The notes: generated by a model from the sequence alone, not told the origin. Positions 54,901 to 63,340 are shown, numbered from the stretch's first letter. The stretch is DNA of 64,000 nt from Deltaproteobacteria bacterium (GCA_031273455.1 JAISRZ010000092.1:1-64000), one strand, 5' to 3'. Numbers and translations: made by a program.

Positions 54901-55405
54901 CGGGAGCTTCGGGGGTAGTCGCGTTAGGGGGGCTAGCCTCTGGGGTAGCGGTCGCCGTGGGGGCGGAGCTAGTGGTGGGGCTAGCGGCGGGGTTGGCCTC
55001 CGGGCTAGTCGCGGAGCTAGGGTCGGGGCTAGAAGCTGGGCTAGCGTCTGGACTGGCTTCCGGGCTGGAGGCTGGGCTGGCTTCCGGGCTGGCGGCTGGG
55101 CTAGTTTCCGGGCTGACGGCTGGGCTAACTTCCGGGCTAACTTCCGGGCTAACTTCCGGGCTAGCTTCCGGGCTAGCTTCCGGGCTAACGACTTGGCTAG
55201 CGACCGGGCTAGCTGGCTTCGTTGGGGCTGGGCTAGCCTGAGGCTTCGCGGCGGAAGAAGCGATCGGTTTGGCGGCTGGGCTAGCCTGAGGCGGCTTGGC
55301 CGTGCCAGACGAGGGCTGGGAGATTAGAAAGGCGTAACTAAAAAGAAGGGCCACCACGACCAAAAGGCCCATAATGGCTAATCGCGAACTTTTCTTAACC
55401 GACAT
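48920..55405 (-). CDS. Bacterial alpha-2-macroglobulin family protein with thioester
   Basis: 2161 residues. A signal-anchor (~10-30) is followed by a ~120-residue Pro/Ser/Ala/Glu repeat region, MG-type beta domains, and a thioester site YPYGCLEQTV at about residue 1696, with the terpenoid-cyclase-like helical domain after it. Bacterial A2Ms trap proteases in the periplasm through thioester linkage and are typically encoded with PBP1C, as here (31-base gap, pbpC upstream). It differs from E. coli YfhM in length and in lacking an evident lipobox. The paired role is protection and repair of the envelope. Confidence 0.93.
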   Translation of the reverse strand: MSVKKSSRLAIMGLLVVVALLFSYAFLISQPSSGTAKPPQASPAAKPIASSAAKPQASPAPTKPASPVASQVVSPEASPEASPEVSPEVSPEVSPAVSPETSPAASPEASPASSPEASPDASPASSPDPSSATSPEANPAASPTTSSAPTATATPEASPPNATTPEAPADDNKTGPPRLELPELVDITLGQSRLYSEDPVQVTIDLAFIDKTLAPTGLEFKELSPVERPFDVNWPGVKVFWLDRRATLRIATGLNLTDFLLAWAKEPLVLTFPDQAPRMFNVNLKLDNKTLYPQVLSQGQKLSLTIPPLKGHIKGRVFSGEIHLEVEFNRSMVKFPEERRSYKPLNEPSQDLPLRITPQNGDLKGDYLWRNPQILSIRYFVGQDSYQDDVIDKKFDILFNDAFTALSGEKVSSLKGRLEAYVTSGLALLGSNPSEWVALKDDTVYLDRFRLVGLTQEGFTDQGQTRLGLAFNKKIDLNDLGAALNLKLLTPGGKTETFVPLDYQLESLDPSGLTAKILVRVKDEAVIDAIVRNLTDVNRAGLIAEATSRVRIHNQLHFYQARLGRYPTFPWDPYFDIRIRESFAEDNPTPFIRLEPPLPFKAELVEGNGVIRITAPFNRERPTKVILLPGLRSIEGILTEEVTYVAEVPKDELSKLIFTGEGRFLSPKKDLLVKVAGRDMEFIRVQAWRLYEDTLPALLSLSAIVSGSTKAQLGLRLAKNVIDFEVPLGPDGRLSFERLLDLGDLLKPAKGAYVLKITPIVRSKDGSKVSYESGRLWGAYEEEYFNDYSYSAEPERYLPVMITDLGLSVRVLKGQIQVWVTSLSEATGVKGATVKFFDPAGQIVHQGVSGADGLFTANVNDSEVFGLTVQKGDDLTYALISKEVVNVQSAWFDGKVSDLIQDRGSGRSYLTQGYEGFLILPRDLWKPGETLAVKGFIRDKNGLPPKASFPLTWRILDREERAVDEGQATVSLNGALDFTATTPYSVRTGPGAVEVAIPGQEVLARRDITFDDFVPPRLELSLASTAEYQGDDPTFTLTGSAKYLYGSKGSGLAWEMRVFGSPGMVTIPGFEGFDFSGPLLSYSAEKLLETDGALDEDGLLDLTIQAHHSSITLPNLVDLTFNWRVQNEAGRFEGRSATAKWFPRPVLLGLKAPKTLAIGEESLYQLAAVTSALEPLDLNLLVTISKVKDIYYTEVRYGQLHRQSGEELVPVATMEVALKDGLGQAPFTPEVGGLYQITVSSPDRPEVYGRRFRVMGDLGQEESPPEDLINLSLNKEFYRPGEEATVTVTSPFKGLLLLNLETDSLIWSKTVKVTELTQTVKVPVPKGLVNNAQLTASLIRPLEKEATVFLAQGRVSLENDRAPYRLNIAVTEPELIRPSSKVPLKINLTDDNGRPASGEVTVALVDEGILSLNGYRIPNPGPFFWSSRSLISHYYDTRAALLPLEERIWPFLAPGGGEALEGYFSPYQRRLELLTVFLATLAIGPNGQGEALIDLPEYSGQGRLTVVAANGLKFGYLEKRLLIARPVTVEPSAPLALAPGDVFNAPIRVFMSPEAGGGRVTLELAFKGPIRLLEAPDWDNGRVTLELNPGETRSLTVKLEAVLPNGQKEGGPAEILVNGSYAGETFTQAATTVVRPPYPRVTESSVLAVQDEVSVIKAPYEKFLTGTVNASLSIAAGPWASANRAVDYLNSYPYGCLEQTVSKAFRFLAEPDLGRLSPKDAALAIVGLKEAVKRLASAQTFQGGFGYWPNDSSVYEWGSVYAAHFLTAAKERVDLPSGLLEGALGYLKNFIAADYGSANDYDARYRLSVKAYAVFVLALNGEFQTGWLNSLEERSLGLTPSAQIFLAAAQSLRAGNSEPLVALEKKGLKLDAPESSHYRSSLESLARNEALLLLAWASVDPLATRSQELAAQVAKRGTEGRWSTTQENGQALWALANYLKRSKTISPYEAVLTDAKGTVLGQGTNEDLSTISGPDLIAALANPLTLTVKGEGRPWRSLVVSGVPLAAPAPVAKGITLTKTWRVKRLNDLLGPKIDLTESQAEPIRLQRGQRIAVTLRLTAPEPVANVVIADLLPGGLEFDNLGLDEDQERLARAEIREDRLILVIPRLEGETTFTFTVRAVTTGEFVLPPTVAEGMYEPDKTAILPEGRVIIEETSPESEE
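55026..55217 (-). repeat. 12-bp degenerate tandem repeat, 16 units
   Basis: Sixteen consecutive 12-bp units of GGGCTNNNNNCN type (plus strand), in frame within the alpha-2-macroglobulin gene and coding for x-S-P-E/A tetrapeptides. Units at 55122-55181 are nearly identical (three perfect, then two perfect variants), suggesting recent slippage. Confidence 0.9.
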
Positions 55406-55436
55406 GCGTCATCTCCCTTAAACCAAATATTGACTA

Positions 55437-57689
55437 TTAACGGCTCGCCGTCTGAGCGCTAGAGGGAACCAACCGTAATATTCGCCCCGCGTCGCGCCTA
55501 GCGGTTACCGCCGTGAACACGCTAACCGCCGTTTGGCCGCGACCATCCACCAAACTGACCCGATGAACCCCGGGGGTCAAAGGTAAGACTGGCGTTAACC
55601 CAGGCCTCGCGGCCATAAAAAACTCCTCGTCCACATACCAATGGATGGGCCCCACGGTGGACTCGCTTTTTAAAGGCACCCCGCCCTTTTGGTCATTAAG
55701 ACGGATAACCGCCCCGTTTAAAGGGGAAGTTATAAGGGGCGCCGGCGAGGTCGCCTCGCGGCTGGCCATGAACCCGGCCAATTCCGGGGGCCAGACGGTG
55801 ACGAGCCGCCCGTCTTTCTTCTGATGAAGACCGCAGGTTAAAGTTTGGCGGCGGTCTTTTAAACGATAAGTTAGGCGGCCAGGTGGGCAAAAAGGCCCTC
55901 TTGGGGCCCCGGAAAGAGGGCAAGCCTCAAAGAGCTCCAATCCTTTCGGCGGTTTGGGAAAGGCGGTTTTGGCCCCCAAGTCTTGAGTGAAGAGAGCCGC
56001 CGCCTGGCCTAAGGCCTTTAACCCACTTAAACCCTCTAAACCTTGGCCATTAACCTCGCCTAACCAGAGGATGGCCGTGTAACGCGGGTTGTAAATGGCT
56101 AACCAAGCGTCCCGAAACCCATGGGAGGTCCCGGTTTTAAAGGCCCAGCCCTCCCCGCCTAAACCATAGGGCAAACGGGTGGGATCGGTTAAAACCGAGT
56201 TAATGAGCCAGACCGCCTCTTCCCGAAAGACCTTACGCCCAGGGCTAGGGTTGGTTGGCGCAAGGGAGATCTCCACGCTAGATCCGCCTCGACCCAAGAT
56301 GGCGTAGGCCCTTAACAACTCCATTAAGGTCACTTCCCCGCCGCCTAAGACCAAAGAGTCCCCATACGACCGACCCTTGGTTAAAGTGAACCCAGCCGTC
56401 GCCAAAACCTTCTGGGCCTTTTTTAAGCCAATCAGCCGTAAGACCCGAACCGCCGGGGCGTTTAAAGAGTCCGCTAAAGCCAACCTAGCCGAGACTGGGC
56501 CCCGATAATGACGGTCATAGTTACGGGGGGCCTCCCCCCGTAACCCCAAAGGCGTGTCGGCCAGTAAAGTCGCGGGGGTAATCGAGCCCTCGGCCATGGC
56601 CTCTAAGTAAATAAAGGGCTTTAAGGTGGAGCCTGGGGATCTTAGGGCCTGGGCGCAATCGACCAATCCGGCGGGCCCTTTAGGCCTAGCGTTACCCACG
56701 TAAGCTAAAACCGCGCCAGTTTGGTTATCGAGTAAGGCCCCGGCTCCCGCGACGTTCGGCGGAAAAGGGGCTAAGGCCTGGTTTAAGCGATGGGCTAAAA
56801 ACTCTTGCTTATCCGTGTCTAAAGAGGTTATGAGCCCGGAAAAACCCTTCTCCCCCCAGCGCCAAGACCGTTTGGCGGTTTTAAGGGCCAAAGCCGCGAA
56901 GCGTGGGGCCTTATTGGGAAAGGCTAAGCGGCGGGCGATTAAAGGCTCATTTTGGGCCTGATCTTTTTGGGAGCTATTGATAACCCCCTTTTTAGCCAAC
57001 CTTTCCAAGATTAAATCCCGCCGAGCTTTAGCTCTGGCGGGATGGCGGTCCGGTCGGTACCAAGCTGGGCCCCTTAAAATAGCGATAAGCGTGGCGCTTT
57101 CGGCTAAGGAGAGATCTTTAGGCTGTTTTTGAAAGTAAGCCCAAGACGCGGCCCCAACCCCTTTTAGGTTGCCGCCAAAAGGGGCGAGGTTTAGGTACAG
57201 CTCTAAGATCTCGGGTTTGGATAGCTTTCGCTCCAGCTTTAAAGCCTGGATAAACTCCCGAACCTTATGGCTTAAGGTTCTGGGGGCTGGGTTAAGTAAC
57301 CTAGTCACCTGGACCGTGATGGTGGAAGCCCCGGAAACTATCCTTAGGGCCTTAGCGTTCTGGGCTAAAGCTCGAGCGATGGCCAAAGGATCCACCCCCA
57401 AATGGTCCCAAAAACGGCCATCCTCGGCGGTAACGGCCAGTAAGGGTAGCCAAGGCCCCATGTCCGTAAGTTTGACCGGAAATAGCCACTGCTCGTCCGC
57501 GGCCAGACGGGCGTTTAAAAGGCGGCCATTAAAGTCTTTAACGGTCGGGGACACGGGAAAGCTTATGGTGACGGCGGGGTAATAGACCCAAAGGCCAAGA
57601 AAAACGAGAGTCAAGGACAAGAAGGTCAATAGAGCGGCCAAGCGTAAACGCCGAGGGAAACGGTTTTTAAAAAATAACGCTTGAAACAT
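55437..57689 (-). CDS. pbpC: Penicillin-binding protein 1C
   Basis: 750 residues. N-terminal membrane anchor (~16-36), GT51 glycosyltransferase domain (VTAEDGRFWDHLGVDPLAIARAL with the catalytic Glu, GASTITVQVTRLL), a transpeptidase domain with SPGSTLKPF (active-site Ser and Lys), DSLN (SxN) and KTGTSHGFRDAW, and a C-terminal PBP_C (BiPBP_C) domain (~650-740). PBP1C synthesises peptidoglycan and is a known operon partner of bacterial alpha-2-macroglobulin. All active-site motifs are intact. Confidence 0.95.
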   Translation of the reverse strand: MFQALFFKNRFPRRLRLAALLTFLSLTLVFLGLWVYYPAVTISFPVSPTVKDFNGRLLNARLAADEQWLFPVKLTDMGPWLPLLAVTAEDGRFWDHLGVDPLAIARALAQNAKALRIVSGASTITVQVTRLLNPAPRTLSHKVREFIQALKLERKLSKPEILELYLNLAPFGGNLKGVGAASWAYFQKQPKDLSLAESATLIAILRGPAWYRPDRHPARAKARRDLILERLAKKGVINSSQKDQAQNEPLIARRLAFPNKAPRFAALALKTAKRSWRWGEKGFSGLITSLDTDKQEFLAHRLNQALAPFPPNVAGAGALLDNQTGAVLAYVGNARPKGPAGLVDCAQALRSPGSTLKPFIYLEAMAEGSITPATLLADTPLGLRGEAPRNYDRHYRGPVSARLALADSLNAPAVRVLRLIGLKKAQKVLATAGFTLTKGRSYGDSLVLGGGEVTLMELLRAYAILGRGGSSVEISLAPTNPSPGRKVFREEAVWLINSVLTDPTRLPYGLGGEGWAFKTGTSHGFRDAWLAIYNPRYTAILWLGEVNGQGLEGLSGLKALGQAAALFTQDLGAKTAFPKPPKGLELFEACPLSGAPRGPFCPPGRLTYRLKDRRQTLTCGLHQKKDGRLVTVWPPELAGFMASREATSPAPLITSPLNGAVIRLNDQKGGVPLKSESTVGPIHWYVDEEFFMAARPGLTPVLPLTPGVHRVSLVDGRGQTAVSVFTAVTARRDAGRILRLVPSSAQTASR

Positions 57690-58493
57690 GGGTCCAGTGA
57701 TTACCGCCGGCCAAACGAAAAGAAAAGAAGAGATTTTTATATTAAAAAGCTAATATTATAGTTAAATGTCATTTTTAAATGATATTAGATTCAATATCTT
57801 GACCTAAGACCCGTTATTTAACAAGGTTAAGCTTAACCATTAAACGACAGCTTAAACCCGAAAGCCCCCAAAGGTGGAATATCTGGAGATAAGCGCCAGC
57901 GGCTCCTTTGGCGAAAACGTTTTAGCCATTTTCCCAAAGGTTTTGTCTAAATAATTAGCTTAAGAAGCGGGAATAAACCGCCCAATGAAAATAACATTCA
58001 TAAATCAGACGCATTATACCAGATTTTAAAAAAAAAAGAAGACTTTTAGAGGGCTGGAGGGAGGACTAGCGGGAGTTGGCTTAAAAAAACTCTTAGGGAA
58101 GGCCACCAATAGGGTTACAAACTGAAGTGAATTATGTAAGTAAAACTAAAAAAGAAAATAAATTAAATTGTTTAAGAATAAGGGAACCTAGCGCAAGAAT
58201 AAAAGAACTATTAATAGAATAATCTACAAAATTGGATTAATTATAAAATGGTTTTAAAGCGTCAAATGGCGTAAATAGATATTTTAGCTATAAAAGAAAA
58301 ATTAAAGAAGAATATTATTCATCGGTTTGCTCTGTATCTTTTTCCGCGAACTTCCAAACCAGACCAAAAGTAACTACAGTTATTATAGTCCAACACAAAA
58401 ACCTCATAATATCGACTCAGACCTAGCAATTCCTATAAATAAATAAAAATGAATCTCCATAGAAAAATATATTACAACGAATCGCTAAAAAAG
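57690..58493. other. AT-rich intergenic stretch
   Basis: About 800 bases upstream of pbpC; no ORF, tRNA or strong hairpin recognised. The promoter of the pbpC-alpha-2-macroglobulin unit should lie near its left end, but no clear pair was found. Confidence 0.45.
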
Positions 58494-58524
58494 TCAAGAG
58501 CTAATTTTAAGGTCCGCTAAACCA

Positions 58525-58580
58525 GCCAGCCGTGGCCAATCGTAGCCAGCCGTGGCCAATCGTAGCCAGTCGTGGCCACA
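58525..58580. repeat. 20-bp tandem repeat, about 2.8 copies
   Basis: Units 58525-58544 and 58545-58564 are identical (GCCAGCCGTGGCCAATCGTA); a partial third follows with one change. The repeat codes for the aberrant C-terminus of the nuclease fragment. Confidence 0.9.
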
Positions 58581-58609
58581 CCATCGCGGTGAGCAGTCGA
58601 GCTCAATCT

Positions 58610-58876
58610 TTGGCCTGGCCTCTGGTGGTAATCCCGAAAGGTAGTTGAAGAGTTGGTCTTTAGCCTTTTTAAGGTTTTCGTTAGGCGACTTCATTTCTAT
58701 TCCGAGCGTCCCCGGCCACAAATAGTCCACCCATTTTGTCTCAGCTTTCTCTTGAAAGCTCCCGACTTCGTTAGCGTTTAGGCCAAAGCGCGCCAAAAGC
58801 TCAGTCACAAATTGTAGGTCGCGCTGTTTTTCAAGGCCACTAAAGCCCTTCCAGAGCTTGGAAAAAGCGATCGCTA
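58610..58876 (-). repeat. ~265-bp direct duplication (other copy 61413-61672)
   Basis: Long DNA similarity with the 5' part of the MmeI-like gene, same orientation, about 2.8 kb apart. Similarity stops sharply at both ends. Confidence 0.85.
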
Positions 58877-59068
58877 AGTAGAGTTGATTATAGCGAAAAT
58901 TAGTAACAACGAGAGTTTCAATTATCAAGGTGTCCATTCGATGGAACCAAATTTTCGCTCAGTACGCAAAAAAGGGGAGGCTTTAGGCGGATTAATAGCC
59001 CTTTAGTCCTACATGACAAATCTAAACATGAAAGTTTTTATGTATTGTTTTCCGCGACGCCTCATATA

Positions 59069-61708
59069 TCAAGCGCTCGTATACTTTTGGAACAACTCCA
59101 TAAGCTTAGCCGCAATCACCGTTTCGTCAATATTACCTTTCGCGAAAACTCCATACAGTCTTAACACGGCTTGATCAATGGCGCGATGAGCCTTAAGCAA
59201 TTCCTGTGGCATGGTAAGAGGATCGTAAAGATCGGCCAAGCTACTATTGGGAAACAGTTTCCTCGCGTCGAGCGTCACCTGAGCGAGTTGGCCAATCTTC
59301 GCCATTTGCTCGGTAGTGACATATTTTGGCCAAGGGAAGTTATTGTAAACAATATCTTTAGAATAACGATAACGGTTTTCAAGCCGACCACAGACAACTC
59401 GAACCCAGGCCATATGAACGATAGATGTGAGCACTGCAAAGTGATAAAGTGTAGCGTTTGGTATAATCAGAGCTGAATCGCTAGTGATTATATTAGATGA
59501 TAGGAAACCAATCGGAATATATCGGCGTTTTTCGGAGGAAACCCTCGGGATAAAGATATAGTCGCTATCTGGCGTATTTTCCACATGAAAGCGAGTGGGG
59601 AATTCCGCCAGTTTCCGCGTTGGGAGACTTTGGCTAGCGATTCTTAAAGACCGAACATTGGAAACTCGCTTTAAGACTTCAGGCATTTTCCGCAGTTCAT
59701 TAGGTGGGCAATCGCCTAGCCACAAACAATACCTAGTATAACCATTTAAAAACTCGTCCGCGCCCATCCAGGGCTTAAACCATTTCTCGGCTTCTGGCTC
59801 TTGACGAATGAACTCGTCTTTTTCTTCAGTGGTGAACAAATAGTTACCGCCATCAATCGGTTTATTGCCTATGCCTATTTCAGGAACGTCGCATATCGGT
59901 TTTTGACGACTCTCAATGAAAACAGCTGGAGCGTCAAGCAAGTATTGGTTAAAAATCTGGTTGGTTTTCCGGCCGCTAAACCCGATAATCACAACATAAA
60001 CCGCCGCCTGGCCGCGCCCTTCGTTACTCCATTTGAACGAGTTTTCTCTAAAGTTTATGAACGCGCCGCGTTTCATAAGATCCTTCCAAAGCAATACGGG
60101 CTGCTCTCCCTGAGCGACGCTACTCGTCGCCACGAACGCGCACTTAATCTCGGTTCCGATGGCCAAATCAGCGGCTTTCTTGAACCACGCCGTCACATAG
60201 TCAAGATTACCCACGCCTTTAAGATTTCCATACACCTGGGCCATATCTTCCTTTTGAGTCGCCGTCATCGTTCGCGCCCCGCTGAACGGTGGATTGCCAA
60301 GAATATAATCTGGTGAGCATACGCCAAGCCAATCGAGCCTAAGGGAGTTACCGCGGACAATGGTGGCGCTTTGATCCAGAGGGAGGCGGACAAAACGCAC
60401 TCCGAACTCCTCAGAAACTAGGATGTTCATTTGATGATCCATAAGCCACATTCCCGTCTGAGCGATTTGGCCAGGAAACTCCTCTAATTCTATGCCGTAA
60501 AATTGCTCTACGCTTACTTTTAACATGTTAGTGAAGTTAATAAATGAACGTTGCCTGTTAAAATAGAGCATCTTAAGTATTTTAATTTCTAATAAACGTA
60601 ATTCGCGATATGTTATGATTAAAAAATTACCACAACCGCAGGCGGGATCGAGAAATTTTAAAGAGCTTATTTTATCGTGAAAGCGAGAAAGGGCTCCAGC
60701 GTCAGTTTTAACGTGGTCGAACTCACGCCACAGATCATCAAGAAACAGCGGATTAATCAGCTTTAAGATATTTTCCTCGCTCGTGTAATGCGCTCCCAAG
60801 GTCCGGCGCTCTTTAGCGGTCATAACTCCTTGGAACATCGCCCCAAAAATGGCGGGGCTAATCTTGTCCCAGTTAAAATCACAGCATTCAAGCAAATTCT
60901 GGCGCATTTTAGCGTCAAAATCAGCTAATAAGAGAGGTTTTATAAATAATTTACCGTTTATATAACGGAAACTTTTTAATTCATCTGATAATAGCGTCTT
61001 TTTTTTACGGACGTGATCCGGCATGTTCAGGACTTCAAAAAGGCGCGCCAGACGGTCAGACAAATCTTGACCGCTAGAATGAGAATCCTCAATATAATTT
61101 AAAAAGGCGTCTTTAGGAAAAATCCCAGTGTCTTCGGCGAAAAGACAAAACAAAAGACGAGTGAGATAAATTTCCAGGTCGCGTCCTTCATAGCCAATAG
61201 ATTTCATCGCGTCATGAAGTCTAGCCATTTTCTCAGCGGCTTTGACGTTAACGTCCACTTGTTCGTTAAACGTACGTTCAGAAAGGTATCCGGCTATGTC
61301 GGCGAAACGCTTGATATGCTTTCTAAGTTCAGCGGTCTTAAAGGCGTGAATTTCGTTCGTAGATAGCTTGTAAAGGTGGATGTTCAGAAAGTCGCTAACG
61401 ATGAGAAACTTTGGCATGGCCTCTGGAGGTAATTCCGGGAGGTAGTCGAAGAGTTGGTTTTTAGCTTTTTTAAGGTCTTCATTAGGCGACTTCATTTCTA
61501 TTCCGAGCATCCCCGGCCACAAATAGTCCACCCATTTTGTCCCAGCTTTCTCTTGAAAGCTCCCAACTTCACTAGCGTTTACGCCAAAGCACGCCAAAAG
61601 CTCAGTCACAAATTGTTGGTCGTGCTGTTTTTCAAGGCCACTAAAGCTCTTCCAGCGCTTGGAAAAAGCGAAGGCGTTCCCTTGTATTTCATCCCATCTT
61701 ATAGTCAT
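59069..61708 (-). CDS. MmeI-like (Type IIL) restriction-modification fusion enzyme
   Basis: 879 residues, close to MmeI length. Residues ~14-150 form a PD-(D/E)XK-type endonuclease region (Asp61, Glu71, Lys73 in WVDYLWPGMLGIEMKS). A helical spacer follows (~150-345), then an N6-adenine methyltransferase with motif I LDPACGCGNF (353-362) and motif IV NPPF (472-475), and a target-recognition and C-terminal region (~600-879). Enzymes of this class cut at a fixed distance from the site and use the same TRD for both activities, so no separate methylase is required. All motifs are intact. It appears monocistronic, without a clear ribosome binding site. Confidence 0.9.
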   Translation of the reverse strand: MTIRWDEIQGNAFAFSKRWKSFSGLEKQHDQQFVTELLACFGVNASEVGSFQEKAGTKWVDYLWPGMLGIEMKSPNEDLKKAKNQLFDYLPELPPEAMPKFLIVSDFLNIHLYKLSTNEIHAFKTAELRKHIKRFADIAGYLSERTFNEQVDVNVKAAEKMARLHDAMKSIGYEGRDLEIYLTRLLFCLFAEDTGIFPKDAFLNYIEDSHSSGQDLSDRLARLFEVLNMPDHVRKKKTLLSDELKSFRYINGKLFIKPLLLADFDAKMRQNLLECCDFNWDKISPAIFGAMFQGVMTAKERRTLGAHYTSEENILKLINPLFLDDLWREFDHVKTDAGALSRFHDKISSLKFLDPACGCGNFLIITYRELRLLEIKILKMLYFNRQRSFINFTNMLKVSVEQFYGIELEEFPGQIAQTGMWLMDHQMNILVSEEFGVRFVRLPLDQSATIVRGNSLRLDWLGVCSPDYILGNPPFSGARTMTATQKEDMAQVYGNLKGVGNLDYVTAWFKKAADLAIGTEIKCAFVATSSVAQGEQPVLLWKDLMKRGAFINFRENSFKWSNEGRGQAAVYVVIIGFSGRKTNQIFNQYLLDAPAVFIESRQKPICDVPEIGIGNKPIDGGNYLFTTEEKDEFIRQEPEAEKWFKPWMGADEFLNGYTRYCLWLGDCPPNELRKMPEVLKRVSNVRSLRIASQSLPTRKLAEFPTRFHVENTPDSDYIFIPRVSSEKRRYIPIGFLSSNIITSDSALIIPNATLYHFAVLTSIVHMAWVRVVCGRLENRYRYSKDIVYNNFPWPKYVTTEQMAKIGQLAQVTLDARKLFPNSSLADLYDPLTMPQELLKAHRAIDQAVLRLYGVFAKGNIDETVIAAKLMELFQKYTSA

Positions 61709-62859
61709 TAATTGTCCATGTTGTCGAGAACTTGATTTGAGTCTATTACTAGGCGCCTAGACAATAAATATATGGTGGACACCAGCGACCAGAGGCTAGA
61801 CAGCGTCCACATCAACTCCAATATGAAGACCATTGGTCGGCTGGGCCTATTGTTTTTAACTGCGCCCAATAATAAGTTAAAGAATTTTCTTTGTCAACAA
61901 ATTTTCACTCTTTATCCAATAACGTGTTTTTAAATTTTTTGGTTTACCTGGAGGCAGTATGATTTAATTATTTATCATTAAAGCGCATTGGGTCTTTAGA
62001 AAGCCTGGGGCGATATGGCCATTGATGAACTGGATTAATGGGTTTAAGCCACCCCTCAAACGACACCCCAAAAGACCGCCGTATAAAACCACCGTAAAGC
62101 CCCTTGGCGGAGAGGATAATAATGGCTACCCCGGCCCCACAGATAAGGTCGTTAAGGGCCTCACAGCCCAAATACGGCCTCTTTTAAAGCGCCTGTGACT
62201 AATGGTGACCAACCCGCCTAACCATTGGCTATCACCCCTTATTTTCTGAAGCTAAGGTCAGGGTATTATTGTCTATTAAGCCAGGGTGGCTCAGGATAAG
62301 CTTTAAGACGTGACCACCGTCTAGCGTAGCTCAAACAGGTAGCCATATTCTGGATAACTAGCCTAACCGCCAACTTTTTGCTGAGCGAAGCGGCCCAACC
62401 GCGCTTTTGGCCTCCAAGCCGTTAAGCCCCGAGTTTAAGAGCGACCTCAAGAAGTGGCTTTTTAAAATCCGCTACTAGACCAGTTCCACAAATAAGCGAA
62501 AATTATTATAAAAATTTCATATTTTATACATAAACAAGTTTTAATAACTATATCGACAGCTTATTAACAACTAAAACTATAATTTATCTAATATCTAGCC
62601 TTTAGCTCTAAAAAGTGGTAACATATTTTTTTCTCTTGGCCCCATGGCCGATGGTCGCCAAGCTTCCCCAAACAAGCGAAATCAAAAACGCTAGCGCGCT
62701 GGAATCACAAAATGTTTATGAGCGCCATTCCGCTAACCATAGGTCTTTCCTAGCGCGTCATGGCTTAACCCATCGCTTTACGCGAACTTGAAAGGGTATA
62801 TCGCGTTTTTCCAATAGCGCCTTTTTTGAGCTCAAGAAACCATTTGTCAAAAAAAATCC
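61709..62859. other. Intergenic stretch
   Basis: About 1.15 kb upstream of the MmeI-like gene. A 67-codon ORF at 61968-62171 (-) has no ribosome binding site or recognisable character and is not accepted. No tRNA or terminator with T run recognised. Confidence 0.45.
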
Positions 62860-62888
62860 TTGACATTTTATTTTTTATGCGATATTAT
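62860..62888 (+). promoter_or_regulatory. Consensus sigma70 promoter driving the right-end element array
   Basis: TTGACA (62860-62865) and TATTAT (62883-62888) separated by exactly 17 bases, the best promoter match in the window. Predicted transcription starts near 62895 and runs into the structured elements; no ORF with coding character lies downstream. Confidence 0.75.
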
Positions 62889-62943
62889 AATTTTGATTAT
62901 TATAAAAACTAATAGAACGCGTTTTGATAGTCTCTAAACAACT

Positions 62944-62976
62944 AAGGCCGTTGGGCCTTAACCTTTTAATGGTTAA
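62944..62976 (+). other. Two consecutive hairpins in the predicted leader
   Basis: AAGGCC/GGCCTT around GTTG (62944-62959) and TTAACC/GGTTAA around TTTTAAT (62958-62976), about 50 bases after the promoter -10 element. Confidence 0.5.
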
Positions 62977-63103
62977 GTTTTAGTATCGCGAAAATGGCCC
63001 TTAGCCTAACAAATATCAGCTTTATTCCTGATTAAGTCTTTTTCCCTGGACCCTTCAGGAATCTTTTTCCACCCGAGCGAGACGCCAGGGCTTTCCCGCT
63101 CTT

Positions 63104-63304
63104 GCCCGTTTAAGTCGCTAGCCCTTTTGGTTAGAGCGGCCCTTTTCGCCGTGTTTAGCCAATTAGGATGACCGCCCCTTTAACGGCTTGTTTTATGATT
63201 GTTTTTGGCTCTTTTTTGGTTCCTTCGCCAGCCCTCTAAGCGTACCGCCAACCCTTGAAGTTGGTAGGCCGATGGATGAGGAAGACCGCCCAGGTTACCG
63301 AAAG
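63104..63304 (+). ncRNA. Structured repeated element, copy 1
   Basis: 201 bases. The 5' part folds as a nested stem: TTGGTTA (63127-63133) with TAGCCAA (63156-63162), and inside it CGGC (63137-63140) with GCCG (63148-63151). A variable middle follows (63181-63217), then an 87-base block (63218-63304) identical to copy 2, containing CCAAC/GTTGG (63248-63264). No ORF spans it. Family unknown. Confidence 0.5.
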
Positions 63305-63340
63305 TTTTTATAGCCAAAAAGAGAATTTTTTATTTATCGT

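Larger units (their letters stand above)
58494..58937 (-). pseudogene. Duplicated N-terminal nuclease fragment of the MmeI-like enzyme
   Basis: 147-codon ORF. Residues 24-110 are ~85-90% identical to residues 14-100 of the MmeI-like protein and keep the nuclease motif (Asp71, Glu81, Lys83 in WVDYLWPGTLGIEMKS). Both ends differ: the first ~23 residues are unrelated, and the last ~35 are translated from a 20-bp tandem repeat (58525-58580). The methyltransferase and target-recognition parts are missing. It is most likely a duplication remnant, though an expressed stand-alone nuclease module cannot be excluded. Confidence 0.6.

Noticed and set aside
54891-55241. 116-codon plus-strand ORF of GLASGL repeats
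   Set aside because: It is the antisense reading of the 12-bp Ser-Pro repeat in the alpha-2-macroglobulin gene; no independent signals.
61968-62171. 67-codon minus-strand ORF
   Set aside because: No ribosome binding site, no recognisable domain, and isolated in non-coding DNA.
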